From: PFJX01 sp031426815
GTDB lineage: Bacteria > Pseudomonadota > Gammaproteobacteria > Burkholderiales > Thiobacillaceae
Reading direction: 5' to 3'
Assembly (NCBI GenBank): GCA_031426815.1
Contig: JASJPG010000133.1
Span: forward strand, 1-16,646
DNA: 16,646 nt
Below the pieces are notes generated by a model. That model made no database searches, was not told the DNA's origin, and saw nothing but the letters and a program-made list of their open reading frames with translations. This document shows positions 7,424 through 14,114 of this stretch, in pieces. The position numbers and the translations under genes are program-made. Every line of letters begins with the position of its first letter. Positions within the stretch are counted from its first letter, which is position 1.

Positions 7424-7788
7424 GCGTTGCCCTTGTAGAACTTCTTGAAGGTATTGGTGGTCATGCCGTCGTCCTTCACGCGCTGATACTCGCCGTTCTC
7501 GGACGAGATGACGCGGGTGCAGCGTTCCGGCTCGGTCGGGAACTGAGTACAGAAATGGCCGTCGTCGGTGATTTTCCAGGTGCCGACACGACGTTTCTTG
7601 TTGTCCAGCACTTGCGTCAGTTTGCTATCGGGCGAGTAGTAGGCGGTGTAGTTCTTGCCCAGCGCGTCGGCGAAGCCCGAGGCGGAGTTGCCGGCAATCA
7701 GGCTTTTGACCTGGTCGGCGCTGAGCGGGCCGCCGGCGTTGGCGGTGGCGGAAGCAAACAACAGGCAAAGCAGGGCTAAATGTTTCAT
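7411..7788 (-). CDS. Small secreted protein of unknown function (possibly DUF995-like)
   Basis: A 125-residue protein with a clear Sec signal peptide (MKHLALLCLLFASATANA, likely cut after A18), so periplasmic or secreted. The mature part is short and rich in beta-strand pattern, with two cysteines (C80, C90) that could form a disulfide, and GTWKITDDGHFC followed by an ERC motif. That pattern recalls DUF995/lipocalin-like periplasmic proteins; I am not certain of the family. The ATG at 7788 is chosen over one nine codons upstream because GAGGAG lies just before it and the signal peptide starts there. It is the last gene of the minus-strand series, 66 bp after the membrane protein gene, and has its own strong terminator. 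Confidence 0.75.
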   Translation of the reverse strand: MKHLALLCLLFASATANAGGPLSADQVKSLIAGNSASGFADALGKNYTAYYSPDSKLTQVLDNKKRRVGTWKITDDGHFCTQFPTEPERCTRVISSENGEYQRVKDDGMTTNTFKKFYKGNAYKY

Positions 7789-7854
7789 GGGTATCTCCTC
7801 GTGGTGGTGCGGCAAAAAACGAAAGAATGAAAAACCGGCGGGCGTTGGCCGTAC

Positions 7855-9063
7855 TCAGGCCGCCTGCATACTCGGCATGCGTTCCTGTGCGGGGGTCAGT
7901 TGCAGCCGGCGCAGCAGGGTCAGCAGCACTTGCAGCGTCTTCAGTTGCAGCAGCAGGAAGGGCAGCAGGAATAAATACATCGCCGGCGTCCACATCATCA
8001 CCAGCATGTTGCCGAGCAGGCCGAACTTGACCACGAACAGGCCGAATACCGGGAAGGCGACGCCGGGACAGACCAGCGCGTAGGTGGTGGCATGCACCTT
8101 GTCGCCGTAGATGAAGTCGTTGAAGTAGTTGAGCCGTTTCATGACCACGAATCCGATCATGCCGAAGATCAGCTGGACGGCGAACAGGGTCATCAGCACG
8201 ATGTACGTTTCCGCCGAGCTGATATGGCCGCCGAGCGCTTCGCCCATGCCGTGCGAAGTACGCATGAAGGTGATGCCGAGCAGCGTCGTGATCGGGATCA
8301 TCAACCACAGGCTGGGCGCGGCTTCGGGGCGGATGCCGTGGGTGAGCATGGTATGGAAGCCGATCACCAGCATGACGATCATCAGCAGCGCGGCCGAGGT
8401 GGCGAAGAAGGCCGACAGGGCGATGGCGAGCGCGACGATTTCGCGCACGTGGCTCATCGCGGCGGGGGCGGCGAGGCCGACCGAGATCATCGACAGGGCG
8501 AAGATGGAGACCATCGGCGCCAGGCTGTTGTTCTGCTCGAAGCTGTAACCCTTGTGCAGCAACATGCGCACGAAGTAGTCGCCGAGGATGCGCAAGGCGT
8601 ATATGCCGATGGACACGAAGGTGAGCATCGCCAGCGGGAAGATGTATTCGATCACATCCCACAGACCGGGAATCAGCAGCGAGGACGACACGAACAGCAC
8701 GTTGACCGTCATCGCCATGGTCAGCGGCACCACCATCAGGCTGATTTCGGCGCTGGAATTACGCAGATTGGCGTAGGCCTCGGTCTTCTTGTACAGGCTG
8801 AATTCGCGCGTGTTCCAGTACATCAAGGAGAAGTGAATGATCGCCAGACCAAACACGATGGCCAGACACAAGCCGATCCACAGGGCTTTCAGGCTCGGTT
8901 CCCCGGTCAATATCGGCCAGAGCTGGTCGAACGAGATGATGCCGGTCTCGTGCGGCAGCAGAAAGTTGAGATACAGAAAGAACGAAATGGCCAGGCCACC
9001 GGAACCGAGCGCGCCCAGGTGATAGGCCGGGATGTATTTCTCTTGCAGGTTTTTGCGGAACAT
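7855..9063 (-). CDS. Ten-helix integral membrane protein, possible TsoY-like (seleno)protein family member
   Basis: A 402-residue inner-membrane protein with about ten hydrophobic helices (roughly 17-37, 61-83, 106-133, 137-160, 182-203, 209-240, 252-270, 285-308, 326-353, 356-378). There is no signal peptide, ATPase or cofactor motif. The topology and length resemble TDT/SLAC1-type channels (which include sulfite exporters), but I do not see that family's signature with certainty. From memory it also resembles the family named TsoY (seleno)protein, in which a Cys-Pro-Gly-Val segment may carry selenocysteine in relatives; here that residue is an ordinary cysteine, C332, encoded TGT. The ATG at 9063 is chosen over the GTG at 9078 because GAGGAGA at 9076-9070 is an ideal Shine-Dalgarno with 6 spacer bases. 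It lies 97 bp after fccB on the same strand, so a shared function with the flavocytochrome is likely. Confidence 0.75.
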   Translation of the reverse strand: MFRKNLQEKYIPAYHLGALGSGGLAISFFLYLNFLLPHETGIISFDQLWPILTGEPSLKALWIGLCLAIVFGLAIIHFSLMYWNTREFSLYKKTEAYANLRNSSAEISLMVVPLTMAMTVNVLFVSSSLLIPGLWDVIEYIFPLAMLTFVSIGIYALRILGDYFVRMLLHKGYSFEQNNSLAPMVSIFALSMISVGLAAPAAMSHVREIVALAIALSAFFATSAALLMIVMLVIGFHTMLTHGIRPEAAPSLWLMIPITTLLGITFMRTSHGMGEALGGHISSAETYIVLMTLFAVQLIFGMIGFVVMKRLNYFNDFIYGDKVHATTYALVCPGVAFPVFGLFVVKFGLLGNMLVMMWTPAMYLFLLPFLLLQLKTLQVLLTLLRRLQLTPAQERMPSMQAA

Positions 9064-9093
9064 TTTTTCTCTCCTCACAACAGGGTGAATGTC

Positions 9094-9154
9094 GCCGAGC
9101 CGGGTTGCCCGGTCGGCATACCTCGACAGAGCGGGATGCCGCGAGGCACCCCGC
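9094..9154 (-). other. Two intercistronic hairpins between fccB-like gene and membrane protein gene
   Basis: Hairpin 1: GCCGA and CCGGG (9094-9104) pair with CCCGG and TCGGC (9108-9117) around a 3-base loop, with one bulge. Hairpin 2: GCGGG/TGCC (9131-9140) pairs with GGCA/CCCGC (9145-9154) around a 4-base loop, with one mismatch. Neither is followed by a T-run on the minus strand. They may protect the upstream fccAB message from 3' decay or set lower expression of the downstream gene. Confidence 0.55.
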
Positions 9155-9160
9155 CGTGGC

Positions 9161-10423
9161 TTATCCGAGCGTGTCCGCCCAGATGTTTTCGAACCAGGAT
9201 TTGTTGTATTCGAAGTTGATTTCGTCGCTGTCCAGCGCCGCGCCGCCGCCGGGCTGGCGGATATAGGCTTCTTTGTCCGGGTCGTAGCGCATGACCACGG
9301 CGATCGGGCCGGAGGTCTGGTCGGAGGTCGCCGAGTAGCTGGTACTGCCGATCACCGGGTAGGGGTTCGGCTCGCGCTCGTTGAACATCTCGACCAGCGC
9401 GGCGGCGCAGATCTTGGCCTGGTTGTTGGAGACATGCGCCGACTTGGGCATGTTGGAGGCGACCGAGTCGCCCAGTACATGCACGAACGGCACGTTCGGC
9501 GATTCGTAGGTGGCGCCGTTGACCGGGCACCAGACGCCGGCGCTGTCGGCGCGCACCCCAGCCTGGCCGCAAATCGCGTTGGCGCGTTGCTTCGGAACGA
9601 TGTTGATGACGTCGGCCTTGACGTCGTCGAACTCGCTGGTGACCACCATGCTGGTGTGATCGACCTTGGTGACCAGGTTATACGGCCGGTGCTCGATCAT
9701 GCCGGGGTAGAACTTCTTCCAGGCGGCCTTGAACATCGGGCCTTTCGAGACCACGTCGAAATGGCCGTCGAGCATGATGATTTTGGACTTCGGTTTGTGT
9801 TGCTTGAAGTAGTGGGCGACCAGGCTGGCGCGCTCGTAGGGGCCGGACACGCAACGTCCGGGCGGCGGCGGGCTGGCGATGACGAAGACGCCGCCATCCG
9901 GCATCGCTTCCAGCTGTTTGCGCAGCGCGATGGTCTGCGGCCCGGCTTTCCAGGCATGCAGCACTTTGCCGGCGGCTTCGCCCGCGGCATAGCCTTCGAT
10001 CTGGTCTGTCATGAACTCGACCCCCGGCGCCAGCACCAGGCGGTCGTAGGCGATCTTCTTGCCACCCTGGGTGGTGACCACGCGCTTGTCGGGATCCACG
10101 CCGATAGCGCTGTCCTTCACCATATCGATGCCGTAGCCGGGCAGGTGCTCGTAGCTCTTGATGATGTCGTCCATGCTGCGCAGGCCGCCCAGCACCCAGT
10201 TCGACATCGGGCAGGAATAGAACTTGTCGCTCGGCTCGATCAGCGTCACTTTGATGCTGGAGTCCCACAGGCGCAGGTATTTGGCGCAGGTGGCGCCACC
10301 GAAACCGGCGCCGACCACCACGACATGCGGTTTGGCGCTCTTGCCGAAGGCCAATTTCGGTGCGAGCGCGGCGGCGATGCCGGCGCCGGTCAGTTTCAGA
10401 AAATCACGGCGGTGCAGAGTCAT
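9161..10423 (-). CDS. fccB: Flavocytochrome c sulfide dehydrogenase-like flavoprotein subunit, lacking one redox cysteine
   Basis: FAD-containing subunit of a flavocytochrome c (420 residues, normal length). It begins with a twin-arginine signal (RRDFLKL, then a hydrophobic run to AFG at 27), so it is exported folded to the periplasm. The FAD dinucleotide fold VVVVGAGFGGATCAKYLR is at 34-51. C71 in YSCPMSNWVLGG corresponds to the cysteine that binds FAD covalently in Allochromatium FccB (mature Cys42). C191 in GRCVSGPYERAS corresponds to redox Cys161. The position of the second redox cysteine (Cys337, in the NTCYS motif) reads STSYS here, with S362 instead. C299 (VWCPVNG) is conserved in the family but is not known as a redox partner. 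The ATG at 10423 has GAGGA upstream; it starts 20 bp after the cytochrome gene, a tight operon. The frame continues upstream through fccA, but the Tat signal fixes the start. Confidence 0.85.
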   Translation of the reverse strand: MTLHRRDFLKLTGAGIAAALAPKLAFGKSAKPHVVVVGAGFGGATCAKYLRLWDSSIKVTLIEPSDKFYSCPMSNWVLGGLRSMDDIIKSYEHLPGYGIDMVKDSAIGVDPDKRVVTTQGGKKIAYDRLVLAPGVEFMTDQIEGYAAGEAAGKVLHAWKAGPQTIALRKQLEAMPDGGVFVIASPPPPGRCVSGPYERASLVAHYFKQHKPKSKIIMLDGHFDVVSKGPMFKAAWKKFYPGMIEHRPYNLVTKVDHTSMVVTSEFDDVKADVINIVPKQRANAICGQAGVRADSAGVWCPVNGATYESPNVPFVHVLGDSVASNMPKSAHVSNNQAKICAAALVEMFNEREPNPYPVIGSTSYSATSDQTSGPIAVVMRYDPDKEAYIRQPGGGAALDSDEINFEYNKSWFENIWADTLG

Positions 10424-10443
10424 TTTGGTCTCCTCGGGCCTGG

Positions 10444-10821
10444 TTATTTGATCGCGGCGAAGTACGCGGCGAGGTCTTCGTATTCCGTGTCGGAATAGCC
10501 CAGCGCGTATTTCTTCATCACGCTGGCTTCGCGCCTGCCGGCCTTGAAATCCTGCATGGCCGTGACGAGATAAGCCTTGTCCTGGCCAGCCAGGCTGGGG
10601 ATGGCGTTGTTGCTCTTGCCGTTCGGGCCGTGGCAGATGAAGCAGGTCGCGGCGATGGTTTTGGTATGGGCGACGCAGACGCTGGCGGGGTTTTCCCAGC
10701 CGGCGATCAAACAAGGCGGCGGCTCGGCCTTGCTTTGGGCGCCGCTTTCAGCGGCTTGGGTGGGGACGGACAACATCAATGTGGCGCTGGCCACTCCGAA
10801 TAACACGTGCTTCTTGCTCAT
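10444..10821 (-). CDS. fccA: Monoheme class I cytochrome c, flavocytochrome c subunit (FccA-like)
   Basis: Periplasmic electron-transfer partner of the FccB-like flavoprotein: it would take electrons from FAD and pass them to the respiratory chain. The 125 residues include a Sec signal (about 1-23, cleavage near TQA/AES), one heme motif CFICH (C60, C63, H64) and a likely axial methionine M102 in SVMKKYALGYSD, a pattern typical of FccA cytochromes (GYSD..LAAYFA at the end). Only one heme is present, unlike the diheme Allochromatium FccA. Two extra cysteines, C37 and C49, precede the heme motif and could form a disulfide. The ATG at 10821 has GAGGA upstream and directly precedes the signal peptide; longer in-frame starts are rejected. 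First gene after the FNR box. Confidence 0.88.
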   Translation of the reverse strand: MSKKHVLFGVASATLMLSVPTQAAESGAQSKAEPPPCLIAGWENPASVCVAHTKTIAATCFICHGPNGKSNNAIPSLAGQDKAYLVTAMQDFKAGRREASVMKKYALGYSDTEYEDLAAYFAAIK

Positions 10822-10951
10822 GGTTTCCTCGCTTTCCAGGTCGGTGGACTTGTTCGCTACGTGCCGGCTGGCTTGCCATGCACGCGGCATTTTTTCGAAC
10901 GGCGCAGGTTAATCACCTAGTCGAATGCACTATTGATAACCCCTAAATTTC

Positions 10952-10965
10952 TTGATCACGATCAA
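10952..10965 (-). promoter_or_regulatory. Perfect FNR-type box upstream of fccAB
   Basis: TTGAT-CACG-ATCAA matches the FNR consensus TTGATNNNNATCAA at all ten fixed positions. It lies 131 bp before the fccA start and overlaps the TGA stop (10962-10964) of the Crp/Fnr-family regulator gene. For a class II site centred at -41.5, the -10 would be TGCATT (10929-10924), a weak match, and the start about 10917. The adjacent regulator carries the FNR-type recognition residues E, S and R, so it is a good candidate to bind here. Confidence 0.75.
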
Positions 10966-11696
10966 AAAGCCATTTCAGGAACAGGTTCTTTCGGGTCGCG
11001 CATGGTGGTGATTTCGGCCAGCTTGCTGCCGTCCTCGACGCTGATCTGGGCGCCATCCATCCGGATCAAGCCCTGTTTGTCGAGGAAGCTGAGTACGCGC
11101 GACAAGGTTTCCTGGGTCAGGCCCAGCTTGGCCGCGATATCCTGTTTGCGGGCGGGCAGTTGGAACTTGAAGGCGGCGGCGTGCGGCGCGGGTTGTTGCT
11201 TCATCAAATAGCAGGCAACGCGCTGTACGCTGGAGCGTTGCGCGCAAATCTCGGTATCGCGCAAGGTTTCCATCAAGCGCCGGGACACACGTTCCAGGGT
11301 TTTGCCGGCCAGCACGGAATCTCGGCCCAATTCCTGGCGATAGACCATCGCGTCAATGGCGAGCAGGTGGCTGTCTTTGCACGCCACCGCGTGAAACGGG
11401 CAGGCTTCCTGCAGGACCAGACAGGATTCGCCCAAGCCGTCGCCTTGATGCACCAGCGCGACGACGCGTTCCATGTTGTTGGGCAGCGGGATGTACAGGC
11501 GCACCAGCCCGCTGACCAATACGTAGAGATGATCCAGCGGCAGACCTTTGTGGACGAGCACGCCGTTTTTCGGCACGCCGATCAACTTGGCGCCGAGCGA
11601 AAGACGATCGAGAACGTCTCGCGGCCATGCATCGAAATAGGCCAATCGGCCCATGGTTTCCGGTATCAGTGCGGACGACAGCGGTAATCTGGTCAT
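10962..11696 (-). CDS. Crp/Fnr-family transcriptional regulator with FNR-type recognition helix
   Basis: A 244-residue regulator with an N-terminal cyclic-nucleotide-type beta roll (about 20-125), a long dimerisation helix (about 128-155) and a C-terminal winged helix-turn-helix (about 175-225). The recognition helix reads LTQETLSRVLSFL (192-205), with E196, S199 and R200 matching E209, S212 and R213 of E. coli FNR, so a TTGAT-type site is expected; one is present at its own 3' end. The N-terminal cysteines that hold the FNR 4Fe-4S cluster are missing, and cAMP-binding residues are not evident, so it does not sense oxygen like FNR; a Dnr-like or thiol-based mechanism is possible. Cysteines lie at 92, 99, 106, 151 and 162. 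The ATG at 11696 is chosen over 11711 because GGAAGG sits 7 bases before it. Confidence 0.85.
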   Translation of the reverse strand: MTRLPLSSALIPETMGRLAYFDAWPRDVLDRLSLGAKLIGVPKNGVLVHKGLPLDHLYVLVSGLVRLYIPLPNNMERVVALVHQGDGLGESCLVLQEACPFHAVACKDSHLLAIDAMVYRQELGRDSVLAGKTLERVSRRLMETLRDTEICAQRSSVQRVACYLMKQQPAPHAAAFKFQLPARKQDIAAKLGLTQETLSRVLSFLDKQGLIRMDGAQISVEDGSKLAEITTMRDPKEPVPEMAF

Positions 11697-11879
11697 GGCG
11701 ATGCCTTCCATGAATTACACGATGGGAAATACAGCGGCGGAATCAGCGTCCGGCGCGCGGTGCAGGCAATGCAGGGGGAAAGATCAGCCGCCGGGCGGCG
11801 CTGTGATGTGCATCAGGCTGTGGTAGCCAGCAGGCTGCGTAGATGCAGACTGAAGATCAGACAAAGCGGGGAGCGATTT

Positions 11880-11902
11880 ATTGCATACCAATGTATTGCA
11901 AT
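11880..11902. promoter_or_regulatory. Inverted repeat, possible operator
   Basis: ATTGCATAC, then CAAT, then GTATTGCAAT: the arms are complementary except for one extra T in the right arm. It marks the left edge of the AT-rich core between divergent genes. It does not match the FNR, Crp or OxyR consensus. Function unknown. Confidence 0.3.
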
Positions 11903-12151
11903 CCATTTGAATCTCCATCCATCCGTTTTAGGGGATTTTTGTCGTCTTTATTGTCGATCTGAAGACGTGGATGTCTTTATATCAGAATATAAGAATATGG
12001 CAATATGGTTACCCATTTAATGACTATGGTGATTTCTTTATGTCGCCATGAAATGTTGGTCGATGTGTTGTCAGGATTTGCAGAAGAACTGTGTTTTCAA
12101 TCTATGAACTAGATCGCTCTGATTAAATCTATTCATTGGAGCTGGATGATC

Positions 12152-12185
12152 TGCATCGGTAGGATGCACTCCGTCACTTAGTGCA
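12152..12185 (+). promoter_or_regulatory. Two overlapping, mutually exclusive hairpins in the rubrerythrin leader
   Basis: TGCATC (12152-12157) pairs perfectly with GATGCA (12163-12168). TGCACT (12165-12170) pairs perfectly with AGTGCA (12180-12185). They share TGCA at 12165-12168, so both cannot form fully at once. The second ends 15 bases before the AGGAG Shine-Dalgarno (12201-12205). Such short stems can arise by chance; a switch is only a hypothesis. Confidence 0.35.
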
Positions 12186-12211
12186 ACACCCCAACCGACC
12201 AGGAGATCGAC

Positions 12212-12685
<474 letters not shown>

Positions 12686-12726
12686 GCTTGAATAACCCCT
12701 CACCCATTGCACACCAAGGAGAAATC

Positions 12727-12891
12727 ATGAAAGTCTATGAATGCATCGTATGCGGTTATGTTTATGACGAAAGCAAAGGCGACCCGGAGCATGGCGTTGC
12801 CGCCGGCACCCGCTGGGAAGATGTGCCGGCAGACTGGGCGTGCCCGGACTGCGGCGTCGCCAAGGCCGATTTCGAGATGCGAGTGATCTGA
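12727..12891 (+). CDS. Rubredoxin
   Basis: A 54-residue cytoplasmic one-iron electron carrier. The Fe(SCys)4 ligands are C6, C9 (CIVCGYVYDE) and C39, C42 (CPDCGVAKADFE); the W30-E-D-V-P stretch and the length are standard. It would take electrons from the reductase encoded next and pass them to rubrerythrin. AAGGAG lies just before the ATG. The short gene sits inside a longer open frame that begins in the rubrerythrin gene (12292); that extension is a shadow. Confidence 0.95.
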   Translation: MKVYECIVCGYVYDESKGDPEHGVAAGTRWEDVPADWACPDCGVAKADFEMRVI

Positions 12892-12897
12892 AGCACC

Positions 12898-12922
12898 TCA
12901 GCCTGGATGGCCTCCAGGCTGA
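12898..12922 (+). other. Perfect 9-bp hairpin between rubredoxin and reductase genes
   Basis: TCAGCCTGG (12898-12906), 7-base loop, CCAGGCTGA (12914-12922). It begins 6 bp after the rubredoxin stop and ends 18 bp before the reductase Shine-Dalgarno. With no T-run it is more likely an mRNA-stabilising or partially attenuating stem than a terminator; it could help give more rubredoxin than reductase. Confidence 0.6.
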
Positions 12923-12951
12923 ACATGACCCCATTCACACAGGAGCACGCC

Positions 12952-14097
12952 ATGAATCCCCTCGTCATCCTCGGTAGCGGCATGGCCGGCTATGGCCTGT
13001 TGCGCGAATTTCGCAAGCGCGACGCGAATACGCCGGTCACGCTGATTACTGCCGACGACGGCCGCGTCTACAGCAAGCCGAATCTGTCCAATGCCCTGGC
13101 ACAAGGCCGCACGCCGGAGCAACTGGCAACGGAAACGGCAGCGCAGGCGGCGACGAAATTCAACGCGCGCATCCTGACCCATACCCGCGTCGGCGCCATC
13201 GACCCTGCCGCGAAAACGGTGCAGACCGAAGCCGGCCCGATCGCCTACGACCGACTCGTGCTGGCACTCGGTGCCGATCCGTTCGCGCATGGTCTGGCCG
13301 GTGACGCGGCCGCAGACGTGATCAGCGTCAACGATCTGGACGACTACAGCCGGTTTCGCACTGCGCTGGCGGATAAACACCATGTCGCCATCCTTGGCGG
13401 CGGTCTGATTGGCTGCGAATTCGCCAACGACCTGGCCAGCAGCGGCCATCGCGTCAGCGTGGTGCATCTCGGCGCGTGGCCGCTGGAGCGCCTGGTGCCG
13501 CAACAGGTCGGCGATGCGCTGACGCAAGCGCTGGAGCAGCAGGGCGTCACCTGGCATTTCGGCCATACCGCGAAACAGATCGACGCCACCGCCGCGGGAT
13601 ATCGGCTGACCCTGGACGACGGCAACCAGCTCGAAGCCGATCTGGTCATGGCGGCCATCGGCCTGCGCCCGCGCACGCAACTTGCGCAAGCCGCCGGCAT
13701 CGCCACCAAGCGCGGCATCGTGGTCAATCGACGTCTGGAAACGGATGCGCCGGGTGTTTACGCCATCGGCGATTGCGCCGAAGTTGAAGGCCATGTGCTG
13801 CCCTACGTGCTGCCGTTGTTGACCCAGGTGCGTGCACTGGCCGCAATCCTGGCCGGAGAAACGGCGTCGGTAAGTTATCCGGCCATGCCGGTGATGGTGA
13901 AAACCACCGCTTACCCGCTCGCTGTGCTGCCGCCCGCCATCGGCGCGCCGGGCGAATGGCTGATCGAACTGGCCGAGGCCGGCATGCGCGCGCTGCACAA
14001 CGCGCCGGCCGGCGTACTCAACGGCTTTGCCCTGGGCGGCGGCGAGACCGGCAAACGGGCGGAGCTGGCCAAGCGGGTTGCCGCGCTGTTGCCGTAG
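12952..14097 (+). CDS. NAD(P)H:rubredoxin reductase, FAD-dependent
   Basis: A 381-residue two-dinucleotide-fold FAD oxidoreductase that passes electrons from NAD(P)H to rubredoxin. The FAD motif is LVILGSGMAGYGLLREFRK (4-22); then come ITADDGRVYSKPNLS, strongly reminiscent of Pseudomonas rubredoxin reductase, the NAD(P)H fold VAILGGGLIGCEFANDL (around 145-161) and the C-terminal FAD motif GVYAIGDCAE. No CxxC redox pair of the thioredoxin-reductase type is seen. The ATG at 12952 has AGGAG at 12941-12945; a start at 12907 lies in the loop of the upstream hairpin and is rejected. The last gene of the rubrerythrin operon; it meets the minus-strand rhodanese gene after 17 bp. Confidence 0.9.
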   Translation: MNPLVILGSGMAGYGLLREFRKRDANTPVTLITADDGRVYSKPNLSNALAQGRTPEQLATETAAQAATKFNARILTHTRVGAIDPAAKTVQTEAGPIAYDRLVLALGADPFAHGLAGDAAADVISVNDLDDYSRFRTALADKHHVAILGGGLIGCEFANDLASSGHRVSVVHLGAWPLERLVPQQVGDALTQALEQQGVTWHFGHTAKQIDATAAGYRLTLDDGNQLEADLVMAAIGLRPRTQLAQAAGIATKRGIVVNRRLETDAPGVYAIGDCAEVEGHVLPYVLPLLTQVRALAAILAGETASVSYPAMPVMVKTTAYPLAVLPPAIGAPGEWLIELAEAGMRALHNAPAGVLNGFALGGGETGKRAELAKRVAALLP

Positions 14098-14107
14098 CCT
14101 GGGCTAC
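14094..14107. other. Palindrome at the convergent junction, overlapping the reductase stop codon
   Basis: GTAGCC-TG-GGCTAC is a 14-base near-perfect palindrome containing the TAG stop of the reductase gene. It lies between convergent genes and could serve both 3' ends, but no T-run follows on either strand, so terminator activity is uncertain. Confidence 0.35.
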
Positions 14108-14114
14108 AGCGGGT

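Larger units (their letters stand above)
11697..12211. other. Divergent intergenic region with AT-rich core
   Basis: 515 bp between the minus-strand regulator and the plus-strand rubrerythrin gene. I see no supportable gene; a frame at 11760-12020 (86 codons) has no Shine-Dalgarno and no protein-like pattern. Bases 11881-12120 are about 37% GC by hand count, far below the flanking genes. It contains an inverted repeat (11880-11902), a small palindrome ATCTA-TGAAC-TAGAT (12100-12114) and two overlapping hairpins before the rubrerythrin gene. A TGTAAT at 11719-11714 on the minus strand is a possible -10 for the regulator gene. No convincing sigma-70 promoter for rubrerythrin could be fixed. Confidence 0.6.

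Noticed and set aside
8059..8088. Selenocysteine codon in the membrane protein gene
   Set aside because: The candidate residue is encoded by TGT (Cys) and the frame has no internal TGA, so the protein here is not a selenoprotein.
8092..9219. 375-codon open frame on the plus strand opposite the membrane protein gene
   Set aside because: Product is a repetitive string of His, Asp, Gln and Gly that mirrors the hydrophobic codons of the real gene.
9089..10498. 469-codon open frame on the plus strand opposite fccB
   Set aside because: Antisense shadow; fccB has the Tat signal, FAD motif, Shine-Dalgarno and family cysteines.
10424..10714. Upstream in-frame extension of fccB into fccA
   Set aside because: The twin-arginine signal and GAGGA site fix the start at 10423; the extension only reads fccA in the wrong frame.
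11760..12020. 86-codon open frame in the AT-rich intergenic region
   Set aside because: No Shine-Dalgarno, no protein-like pattern, spans a sharp base-composition change.
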